NCBI GenBank assembly: GCA_020636315.1
Contig: JACJYA010000024.1
Location: forward strand, 33,177 to 97,176
DNA: 64,000 nt
Source: Lewinellaceae bacterium
Lineage (GTDB): Bacteria > Bacteroidota > Bacteroidia > Chitinophagales > Saprospiraceae
Reading direction: 5' to 3'
This document shows, one piece after another, positions 23,795 through 32,494 of this stretch (positions are counted from its first letter, which is position 1; each line of letters begins with the position of its first letter). The notes beneath the pieces were generated by a model that saw only the letters and a list, made by a program, of their open reading frames with translations, was not told the origin of the DNA and made no database searches. The position numbers were made by a program, and so were the translations under genes.

Positions 23795-25312
23795 CTACCA
23801 CCCACCCACCACACCAGCTTACCTCCTTTACCACGCCCCTTCTAAAGCACACTATAAAAATAAAGTACGAGGACATCCCTACCTCCAGCCGGAATTCCCG
23901 GCTGCCCGCCCAGCGCTTCCTCCAGCACTGCCCCTGCCCATTGTACAACACCACCCGCCCAACAAGCCGCAGGACTTCCTCAAACCACCTTGAAATAACC
24001 GGGCGCCGGGTTGGGGAAAACATAGGCTTTTGCCGGGATGGCGGCTCCTCTTCTTCGGTGGAGACTACCGGCTCGCAGGGCGGCGGATCTTCGCCTTCAC
24101 CAGGGGGCCGAGGCGGTAGTTGGGGAAGTAGGGAAGAGAACGGCCATGATTGAACGGCAACTGTACCGCATGCTGCTCGAAGTTACAGGCCAGGCCGGGC
24201 TCATCCGGGTTGTGGATGACGTGCAGGACATCGACGGTGGCAAAGGAGTTGATGTAAATTTTACAATCTGGGGCTAGTTGGGCATTAAAGAATTTAGTTG
24301 GAAATGGAGATTGGTATCCGTCATATTCAGCAACTGTAATGCGGGATGCTTCAATATCTGCTGCTTGTAGGTCAAATTGGTAAACAAAATCTTCAGAAGA
24401 GACATACAAATACCTCGAATTTGGCGATACGGATACACCTCCTGTAAATGCTCCGTCGTCGATATCAATAAAACAAAAATTGCTTAATAGCCCCGTTGTC
24501 CTGTCAAAATCAAAAATAAAAAGGCCATCCGCCGGCGTATATCTAATGTATTTGGTTCCATCAGGAGAGAAAACCGCCTGGCCTCCGCCTTCTCCCTGTT
24601 TAACGGTTGAGTTTCCAATTTGCTGTTCTAATAAATTTTCTATGCCATTTTCTGTGAGCGCGAAATAGTAATATTTGTTTGATAAGTATTGAGGTACCAT
24701 TACCCACCAGTCTATACCATTGTTTTGTTTAACAGCTGTGAGTTGGCCTGCACTGAGGGTATCTTGAATAACTGGTATGTTTTTTTCGATAACCCCGCTG
24801 ATTAATACATTTACTCTTGTAAAAAGCAAAGACAAAGTAATGACATCAAATTCTGGTTCATAAACATATTCTATTTTATCATGAAATACACAATAATTAT
24901 CATTATTACCTGGCAAAGGAAGAATTAAACAACTCTGAGAGCCAGCAGGATAACCGAAAGCATTTTCGTTACATCGGTCATTAAATACAGCGCCAAAATT
25001 CAAGCTGTCTCCATTTTCCATTAATTGATGAAACCTATTGGCAATTTGACACCCGTTTGTATAGAATAATAAATTTCCAAATTCATCTGCAATTGTTGCA
25101 TTACTTACGGTAATGTTAGTAACAGTCTGAACATATTCAACTGATAAAGGAATCTCATTAAAACTCAAAATTACGCCCTCTACCCCTGGAAAACTAGCAG
25201 TGGCATTACTATTGTAACCAAACATCCATACATAATCATAGTTTTGCCCAAAAACAAAGATAGGGAGGCCCAAGAAAAAAAGAATACCTGTTTTTTTTAG
25301 CTTATTCTTCAT
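23795..25312 (-). pseudogene. Frameshifted propeller-like T9SS protein (paralogue of 26104-27645)
   Basis: The intact part (24065-25312, 415 residues) has a signal peptide (ILFFLGLPIFVFGQ) and a beta-propeller-like body with blocks shared with its neighbour: GGQAVFSPDGTKYIRYTPADGLFIFDFDRTTGLLSNF and LAPDCKIYINSFATVDVLHVIHNPDEPGLAC (named as blocks; long stretches are the same in both). One base is missing near 24096 compared with the right copy, which sends the frame into LVKAKIRRPASR and a stop. The sorting domain is still readable in pieces down to 23795 with further small deletions. The protein would lack its T9SS signal and would not be exported to the surface. The truncated form may still be translated. 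Confidence 0.8.
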
Positions 25313-25329
25313 ATCAATTTTAATAATAA

Positions 25330-25362
25330 AGGCGCTTTCAACGTTGAAGGCTGAAAGCGCCT
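25330..25362 (-). terminator. Terminator hairpin after the giant-gene fragment
   Basis: AGGCGCTTTCA (25330-25340) pairs perfectly with TGAAAGCGCCT (25352-25362); on the minus strand TTTATTATT follows. It sits between the fragment at 25370 and the propeller gene start at 25312, the same place as the different hairpin at 27663-27699 in the right copy. Confidence 0.65.
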
Positions 25363-25369
25363 CACCCTC

Positions 25370-25819
25370 CTAATGAATAATAATCAACTTTTCAGTTTTA
25401 TGGGTTGAGCCCTGGCTTCTTATCGTGCAGTAATAAATCCCAGAGGGTAACTGGTTTGTATTTATGTAATACCTCGCACTACCTGCATCCAGCTCCTTTT
25501 CAAAGTATATCCGCCCATGAATATCCTGTATGAAAAACCAGGAGCGAGCCTCAACTGGCACAGCCAACTTTACCCTCAGCTCATCCCTGGCTGGATTCGG
25601 GATCAAGTGGAACCCTTTAGGCAATTCAGGTTGAAGGGTATGTTGCGGCCGCGCCTCCGGCGCCGGTTCACAAAGCATTTCATCATCGTATTTTACCAGC
25701 GGATCAACCAAACTGTACAAACTCCGGGCTTTGAACACCCCATCTCCTCCAGATAGTGGGCATTGGTTGGCTACGGCCAGGAGTTTGTTGATCTGAAACT
25801 GAGTGAAGGTGTCAATGCC
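25370..25819 (-). pseudogene. Orphan 3' fragment of the giant T9SS gene, with sorting domain
   Basis: The frame reads GIDTFTQFQINKLLAVANQ, CPLSGGDGVFKARSLYSLVD and so on into IPNPARDELRVKLAVP and LIIIH, matching the last about 150 residues of the giant gene at 27704. Homology stops at 25819, where the sequence joins intergenic DNA of the duplication. The reading frame stays open upstream to 26110, but that part only translates flanking DNA. It is a by-product of the duplication, without start codon or promoter of its own. Confidence 0.8.
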
Positions 25820-25846
25820 CACTGTTTTCATATTTTCAATTTCAAC

Positions 25847-25889
25847 CTGCCAGGTTTCCAACAAGTTCCCGGCTGGCTTAACCTGGCAG
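25847..25889. repeat. Inverted repeat, right copy (CTGCCAGGTT / AACCTGGCAG)
   Basis: Perfect 10-bp arms at 25847-25856 and 25880-25889 with a 23-nt loop, in non-coding DNA. Confidence 0.65.
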
Positions 25890-26103
25890 CGTTTATCAGT
25901 GATGCCACAGAGAGAATGTAGCCCGCTGGTTTTCAGAGCAACAAGGAACCCAGGAGCTAGCATTCTAACGCTGGACAAAAGTCGGAAGTCGGAAATGGGA
26001 AGTCGGAATGGCGGCCAGCATTCTACAACTGCTTGTCTATCAATAATGTCCAACCTTAAACCGGGTAGCCAACCCAGGAACCCAGAAACCATAAACAGCC
26101 TCC

Positions 26104-27645
26104 CTACCACCCGCCACCCACCACCAGCTTCCCCCCCTTCACCAGCACCCCTTCTAAAAACACACTATAAAAATACAGGCCCGGGGGCACATCCCCTACC
26201 TCCAGCCGGAACTCCCGGCTGCCCGCCCCCAGCACTTCCTCCAGCACTGCCTGCCCCAGCCCATTGTACAACACCACCCTCCCGGGCCGCCGCAGGGCCT
26301 CCTCAAACACCACCTTGAAATAGCCGGGCGCCGGGTTGGGGAAAACATAGGCTTTTTGCCGGGATGGCGGCTCCTCTTCTTCGGTGGAGACTACCGGCTC
26401 GCAGGGGGGCGGCGGATCTTCGCCCTCCACCAGGGGGCCGAGGCGGTAGTTGGGGAAGTAGGGGAGTGTCCTGAGATGCCAAAAAGGCAATTGGATAGCA
26501 TGCTGTTCAACATTACAAGCTAAGCCTGGCTCGTCTGGATTGTGGATGACATGCAGGACATCGACGGTGGCAAAGGAGTTGATGTATATTTTACAATCTG
26601 GAGCAAGTTGGGCATTAAAGAAATTAGTTGGAAATGGAGACAGGTAGCCATCATATTCTCCAATAGTTATTTGAGAAGAAGCAATGTTTTCATCGAATAA
26701 ATCAAATTGATATAAATATTTTTCTGAACACACATATAAATACCTCGAATTTGGAGACACTGCGCCCCCCCCAATAAAAGCTCCGTCGTCAATATCAATA
26801 AAACGAAAATTGCTTAATAGCCCCGTTGTCCTGTCAAAATCGAAAATGAACAGGCCATCCGCCGGAGTGTAACGGATGTAAAACTTGCCATCTGGTGAAA
26901 AAACAGCTTGCCCGCCTGCTTCGCCTTCCAATACGGTTGCATTCCCGATCTGCTGCTCAAATACCTCTTGTATTCCATCCTCAGTTAGCAAGAAGGTGTA
27001 ATATTCATTAGTTAGGTATTGCGGAACCATAACCCACCAATCAATTCCATTTGCATGTTTTACCGCTGTAATTTGCCCCATTCCAAGACTATCATTTATC
27101 ACAGGATGGTTTTTTAATAATATATTTTCCTGGTTATTGGAAGTATCTATTTCTATAATTGCACTCAATATTCCAGTTGTTAATGCAATCGCCGGTGAGT
27201 TTTCAGCGTATTCCAAATGGGAATACAATAAGTAGTATTGATTAGATTGATTGGTAATATTAAGTATCAATGAACTTTGAGGGCCAGCTGGATATCCGAT
27301 AATATCGCAGAAATCGTTGTGGATATTACCAATGTTTAGGTTATCTCCTCCATCAAGTAATTCGTGGTCAGAGTTAGCTATGGCACAACCATTAGTATAA
27401 AAAAGGAGGTTTCCTTGACCATCACAAATACTTGCACTACTAACATTCAAATTTAAATTAATCGGTGTGTAATAAATATGTGCCGGATATTCATTAAAGT
27501 CGATGATTACTCCTTCCATTCCGGGAAAGCTGGAAGTTGCATCACTATTATATCCAAACATCCACACATAGTCGTTCTTTTGCCCGAAACTTAAAAAAGG
27601 CAGGAATAATAATATCAAAAAAAGCTGAAACAAAATGTATTTCAT
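26104..27645 (-). CDS. Secreted beta-propeller-like protein with T9SS sorting domain
   Basis: 513 residues: signal peptide MKYILFQLFLILLFLPFLSFGQ; a body of about 370 residues with repeated strand blocks of the type FSPDGKFYIRY and VSPNSRYLYVCSEKYLYQFDL, as in WD40/YVTN-like propellers; a Pro/Glu linker (EGEDPPPPCEPVVSTEEEE); and a C-terminal type A sorting domain (AYVFPNPAPGYFKVVF, VVLYNGLGQAVLEE, VPPGLYFYSVFLEGVLVKGGKLVV). It would cross the outer membrane by T9SS and be anchored or released at the surface. The ligand is unknown. A frameshifted paralogue lies immediately downstream. It follows the giant gene at 27704 on the same strand. Confidence 0.85.
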   Translation of the reverse strand: MKYILFQLFLILLFLPFLSFGQKNDYVWMFGYNSDATSSFPGMEGVIIDFNEYPAHIYYTPINLNLNVSSASICDGQGNLLFYTNGCAIANSDHELLDGGDNLNIGNIHNDFCDIIGYPAGPQSSLILNITNQSNQYYLLYSHLEYAENSPAIALTTGILSAIIEIDTSNNQENILLKNHPVINDSLGMGQITAVKHANGIDWWVMVPQYLTNEYYTFLLTEDGIQEVFEQQIGNATVLEGEAGGQAVFSPDGKFYIRYTPADGLFIFDFDRTTGLLSNFRFIDIDDGAFIGGGAVSPNSRYLYVCSEKYLYQFDLFDENIASSQITIGEYDGYLSPFPTNFFNAQLAPDCKIYINSFATVDVLHVIHNPDEPGLACNVEQHAIQLPFWHLRTLPYFPNYRLGPLVEGEDPPPPCEPVVSTEEEEPPSRQKAYVFPNPAPGYFKVVFEEALRRPGRVVLYNGLGQAVLEEVLGAGSREFRLEVGDVPPGLYFYSVFLEGVLVKGGKLVVGGGW

Positions 27646-27662
27646 TTTCTAACTAAAATAAG

Positions 27663-27699
27663 AAGGGGCACTTCATCTCATTTCAGATGAAGGCCCCTT
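27663..27699 (-). terminator. Terminator hairpin after the giant gene
   Basis: AAGGGGC-A-CTTCATCT (27663-27678) pairs with AGATGAAG-GCCCCTT (27685-27699) with one bulged base; on the minus strand CTTATTTTAG follows. Confidence 0.6.
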
Positions 27700-27703
27700 T
27701 CAA

Positions 27704-30700
27704 TTATCGAATAATTACCAGTTTTCGGGTTTCAAAAACTGGATACTGGGTTTCAATTCTACAATAATAAATGCCTGTTGATAATTGGCTGGTATTGCAA
27801 TAGAAAATATATTCTCCAGCCATTAATTGCCTTTCCAGGTGGATTTGTCCCTGAATGTCATAGACAACAAACCGGGTGTCCTTTTTTAAAGGCTTGTGTA
27901 ACCTTACGGTTAGCTCATCTCTAGCAGGGTTCGGAATGATTTGGAAATCTTTGGCAACAGAAGCCGCCGGAGCAGGTTGTTGGGGCCGCGCCTCAGGCGC
28001 CGGAGCACAAAGGGCGCCATCGTCATACTTTACCAAAGGGTCAACCAAACTGTACAAACTCCGGGCTTTGAACACCCCATCTCCTCCAGATAGTGGGCAT
28101 TGGTTGGCTACGGCCAGGAGTTTGTTGATCTGAAACTGAGTGAAGGTGTCAATGCCTTGAGCTACCGTTTCTAAAAAAATACTATTGGCCAATTGCTCAT
28201 TGGTTTCGTAGATGGAATCTGCGGCCATTCCATTATTGTCGGTTAAAATATCCCCCAACAGCAGAGAACGGCTTCCTGCAATGACTCTCATCTGATCATA
28301 GCCGTAGTACTGGAAATAGGACAAGCTATCCAGCAGGCTATTGCGTTGGGCGGCCAAAGCGGCGGAATCTACTTCAATCCCGCTGTTATATTTTTGATCC
28401 ACCCAATGCAGGCTATCTAATTTGGATTGCGTACTAGCTTCCAGCGAAGCTAGTGTTTGCCGGGTAATGCTATCCAAAGAAAATGTTGATTGCAGATCAG
28501 CCTCTATTTCCGAAAATGCTCCAATGGTGTTGCTTGCTTCATTTTCCAAAAAATCAGCTTCCCATAGCTCCAGTGCTGATGTTTCTTTTGTCAGTAACCG
28601 CCGGTAAAGGTGACGCTGGCCTGTCCACACCAAAGCACTTTTATACCGTGGAGCCTGGAAAATACCATCGGCTAGGCTTTTTTCCAAATAGTGTTCATCT
28701 CCACCTTCGCCAGGTTCTTCTCCAGGGCCGGGGTTGGTAATGGAGCAGGCATTCCCTTCTTCCGTAATGCATTCAAAAATAGAATCCCGATCTACGTTTT
28801 GGTTGATAAACCATTGCAATGAAGCTTCCCATGAAGGTAACAAATCACATCCGGGATAAATTGCTTCACTGCTATCCACAAAAAATGTAGATGCAACAAT
28901 GTTAGCTGGTATTCCACTCAAATGCCTGGCTCCCACGTCACCATACACCCCACACCAAAGGTTCCCGTGGTGCTCCTGCACCCCAATCGCCCCCGTCTCC
29001 TCTATCAGCAAGCCATCGAAATGATCCTGTATGGTATTTCCCTGAAATTTCACTCCATCCCCCATCCCTTCAAACCGGAAGCCCAACCGGGTATTGCTGG
29101 TGGTGTTGCAGGTGATCAGCGTGCCCGAGGCGCCGGTGGCGTCGAAGCCATAGCTGTCTTTACTGTAAGTAGGCCCGGCCGGCCCCATCACCGTATTGCA
29201 GCGCAGCCAGGCGTCGGCCGTACCGGAGAGGCGGATGCCGGTTTTTTCACTTTCTTCGTCCAGCAGCAGGATGGTGTTGTCGTGCACCTGCACCTGGCGG
29301 CTGGCTCCCAGCCGGATACCGGCGCCGGTAACGGAAACTTCCGCGGTGTTCTCCCGGATCACATAGCCGTTGTACCCGGCGGCGCCGAAGGGGGTGTCTT
29401 CCACTACGATAGCCGCCGGATCCTGGAATTGATCCGTAGATGATAAGCGGATCGTATTGTCGAATACGCTGCAAAAGCGGGGGTTGTTTTGCAGCAGGGC
29501 GATGCCGATGTCCCGCGCCTGTATGTCGTTCTTCCACAACCGCAGGCTCCTGTCCTGGCACCCTTGCAGGCGAAGGCCGATATCCACCGCTTCCATCCGG
29601 GTATTGAAGATGTAGGCGTTCGTGCCGCTGGCCCTCAGGCCTACCGTACAGTTCTCGAAGAGCACCGGCCGGCCCTCATCGCCGGAAACATACAAGAGGT
29701 TGAAGTCCAGAGGGCTCCCACCGAAAGCATGGATGCCATGGCCGGCGCCCGGCCGGGGCGAAAAGCCCGTGCCGGACAGCAGGTTTTGAAAGGTGGAGTT
29801 TACTACGCGCAGGTTGGAGCTCAGCGCCAGGATCCCGTTGTACAACCCGTCGAAAACATTCGGCGCCTGCCCGGCTACGCCGACGGAGGCGCTGGCGTTC
29901 CTCAGCCAGATGCCGGCAAAGGCTTTCGTATCGCTGCGCGGCGCCTTGAGGTTGCCGTCGGCCAGAAAAGTGTTGCCGTAGCAATTGAACAGGGAAGCCG
30001 TTTGCCCCGGCTGCAGGTCCATCAGGATGCCGGTGTAGTTGTTGCGGAAGGTGTTATTGTGGATATCCGCCTGGGAGCCATCCAGTAAAGTGGCGGCATT
30101 TTCCGCGTCGGAGACGGTGCAACCCCGCATTTCCAGGCGGGCGCCGTCCTCGACGGTGATGCTTTCCCACAATCCATCGCACCCCATTATTCGGCAATTC
30201 AACAACCGGAAAGTACCGCCGGATACTTCTATGCTAGCTCCAGGTTCCAGAATGATCAAAGAGTTCTGAATGCCGAAACACTCTGTGGAGCTCAGGTCAA
30301 TTTCAAATGCGCCTTCAATTTGAAGGTTCTGCTGTTGAGCGCCTGAAGAGCAGTTCGCTCCATTTGAACTAAGGCTTGATTCCGAAAACAGGCCCGAAAC
30401 CGTTAAAAAGGTATTGTCCCCAACTTCCCGGGGCGAGAAGGAAAGGCCCGCTTCCGCCACATCTTCCACCACGTCCCCGTTTTCAAGGCTGTCGATTGCC
30501 ACCGTTGTGCCGATAGGGTTGCTGCCAGGCCTGCTCACTACCTTTGTTGTGAAATTCAGCTCGAAACATTCATCAAAACCCAGTTCAATGCCGCTCACCC
30601 GGATGAAACGGTCGTTGCCTTCCGTCACATCCAGCCCCTGTGTCAATAATATTTCATCTTCCGGGTAATTCTGGACTACTTCCAGGTTGAAGGTGTCAGG

Positions 30701-32124
30701 TTGGCAATAGTTGCAAAGAGTTATGGTATAGTTTATCTCGTCCTGGCCTCCGCAGCCAATAATCGGGTTTTGATTATCTGTCTCTATTTCAGCAATGAGC
30801 TCGCAATCGGGGCACGGCGGGGAAGGAACTGAAGAAGGGGGTTCCTGTAGGCATCCATCGATATTTAAGGTAATGGTTTGTTCAATATAATCACAGGTAC
30901 AATCATCCAGGAAGGTATTGGCCAACAGGCTTTGATTACCTCCCCCTGCACACATTAGCGGGCTGGGGTTGCCCGTAGTACACAAGCTAACCAAACTGCT
31001 GCGAATGCTGCAGGAGCCTTCATAACCGCCATTCTCTCCAAAAAACTCAAGTTGGTTTATATGGTTTCTTCCAGTCAGCAAATGCCCAACTTCATGAGTT
31101 AGGTCCCTTCCATGGTTTGTACCCGGATTTGCAGGAATATTCCCCTCATCAAAATCTACGATCATTATTGGATATACTTTATGCGAATCCAGAGCTAAAT
31201 GGGGGCGATTTGACTACCGGCGCCGGCCGGATACTTAGATATTGTGCCGTTAGGTACAAAATATCGGTAAAAAAATGGTGAAAAATGAACCTCCGTGCCG
31301 TAGGTACGGCACATCGGCGTTGGCCTGATCGCTATGTCCCGTACCTACGGCACGGGTCGTCCCTAACTCGGGGCCACGTCTTCCGATATGTCGTCCCTAC
31401 AGGACGTTTTAGCTCTGGATTCGCATACTTTATAACCTTCTTGTGAATTATAATTTTCGCCACACAAACCCGGAGCGGTTTCACCTGATGTGAAATTATT
31501 TCCTCCGGTAAATAATAAAATGGCGTCAATGGGCACACAACTCCGGCTTTTGTCCCAATATCCGCTAATTCCATCTGCAATCCTACCTATCGCATCGTCA
31601 TAATCCGGGCTTCTTCTGAATATTGGCTCCCTGACATAAAAATAAATAGTGACTCCCTGAGATGAAAAATAATCCTCAGCCTCACGAAGTAAAACCATTG
31701 ACCTTTGCAATATCTCCTCTTTGTCAAAATTGTGAAAAGCATAGACTGTACTGTCAATAACCAGCCCCAACTCGATGTGTGCTTCTTCTTCAATTGAGCA
31801 GGATAATGGTGGCGCTTCCGGCTTAGGTTGTTTACATAGCACATAATAATTTCCGGGTAATGATTGCTCATATTCCCCGGCTGGAGAAATTTCATACCTG
31901 TACCCGTCTTCCAGAACGTATCCGGAAATTGCAGTTGATGTTACATTTAACATCACACTGCCGAAAGCTGAGGTATCATGCGAACCAGTATAGATATTGC
32001 AGGGAGCATTCACCCGGTCACAAAAGCCATCTTTTTGTACCGAAATATCCCATGAAAATAATGCTCCTATTACAAGTGTAAAATCCGTTGCTCCTGTACT
32101 ATTGTCCAAAGTAGTAAACAACTA
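27704..32124 (-). pseudogene. Giant metalloprotease/beta-helix T9SS protein, split by a MITE-like insertion and lacking its 5' end
   Basis: Two frames (27704-31165 and 31432-32121) make one gene once the element at 31181-31426 and one 5-bp duplication are removed: ...SQEGYKV joins YPIMIVDFDEG without frame change. In order it carries an N-terminal metzincin-like region with HEVGHLLTGRNH and a Met-turn-like NPSPLMCAGG, a repeat-like domain, a parallel beta-helix region (about residues 290-720 of the right part, with many NNTF/NTI turns), a helical region with LAS, LDS and DSL motifs, GIDTFTQFQINKLL, and a sorting domain (IIPNPARDELTVRL to KLVIIR). No signal peptide remains: the frame runs into a stop and an unrelated membrane-protein fragment at 32125. 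Confidence 0.85.
31181..31426. mobile_element. MITE-like element (246 bp) inserted in the giant gene
   Basis: Ends are perfect 19-bp inverted repeats: ATGCGAATCCAGAGCTAAA at 31181-31199 and its complement at 31408-31426. Both sides carry ACTTT (31176-31180 and 31427-31431), a 5-bp target-site duplication. The interior is built of palindromes (TTGTGCCGTTAGGTACAAAA-type, GTGCCGTAGGTACGGCAC) and a CGTCCCTACAGGAC block, with no ORF. The 405-bp element at 38449 shares these blocks. Movement must rely on a transposase elsewhere. Confidence 0.85.
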
Positions 32125-32250
32125 CTACAGCCAGGAAGGAAGCCCCCACCAGGTAAGCTCCACCGGCCAGCGGATAAACAGGTAATCCTGGGTTAGGAGA
32201 AACAACCCGGCGAAGATCAACAGCCAGAGCCAGCCTTTGGGTAAGCGCAT
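32125..32250 (-). CDS. Truncated small membrane protein (41 codons)
   Basis: The frame MRLPKGWLWLLIFAGLFLL... is one long hydrophobic helix plus RWPVELTWWGLPSWL and two stop codons. It looks like the first part of the small membrane partner proteins found beside sodium:solute symporters (DUF3311-like; from memory, not certain). It ends exactly where the giant gene begins in the same frame after the stops, which suggests that a deletion or recombination joined the two. A hairpin GCCTCGC-TTT-GCGGGGC plus Ts reads on the minus strand at about 32296-32318, upstream of it. Confidence 0.4.
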   Translation of the reverse strand: MRLPKGWLWLLIFAGLFLLTQDYLFIRWPVELTWWGLPSWL

Positions 32251-32418
32251 TTTTTGATCGTCAAGATAAAAAAAGAACAACACACTCAAACCAAAAAGCC
32301 CCGCAAAGCGAGGCTCACTAAGTAATGTATGAAACTTACAAAACTAAACGTAGGGCCAAATATGTAAAAACTACCGGTAAACTATAGAAATAGCCGCCTT
32401 TTTCCGGGCCATAATCAC

Positions 32419-32434
32419 GAATGATCGTTCGTTC
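32419..32434 (+). promoter_or_regulatory. TetR-type palindrome upstream of the sulfatase
   Basis: GAATGATCGTTCGTTC is a 16-bp imperfect palindrome (GAAnGAnCGnTCnTTC). A -7-like TATCTTTT follows at 32458-32465, so the palindrome would cover the -33 region of the sulfatase promoter. The regulator is unknown. Confidence 0.35.
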
Positions 32435-32494
32435 GCTGCAAAAAACGGAGAAATGAGTATCTTTTCCGGGATTTGAACCTGCAAAAAACAACGT

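Larger units (their letters stand above)
23482..25819. repeat. Left copy of a tandem duplication of about 2.3 kb
   Basis: The order (flank, sorting-domain sequence, propeller gene, fragment of the giant gene) repeats that at 25836-28156. The match is near-identical in blocks (for example 23630-24060 against 25920-26400, and 25660-25819 against 27997-28156) and diverged in others, such as the 5' half of the propeller genes. It ends abruptly after GTCAATGCC at 25819. In this copy the propeller gene is frameshifted. Confidence 0.8.
25836..28156. repeat. Right copy of the tandem duplication of about 2.3 kb
   Basis: Homologous to 23482-25819, but with an intact propeller gene and with its giant-gene part still joined to the rest of that gene. 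This is therefore the parental side of the duplication. Confidence 0.8.

Noticed and set aside
25370..26110. A 246-codon gene with sorting domain
   Set aside because: Only the part to 25819 is homologous to a protein; the rest translates intergenic duplication DNA and there is no start or promoter.
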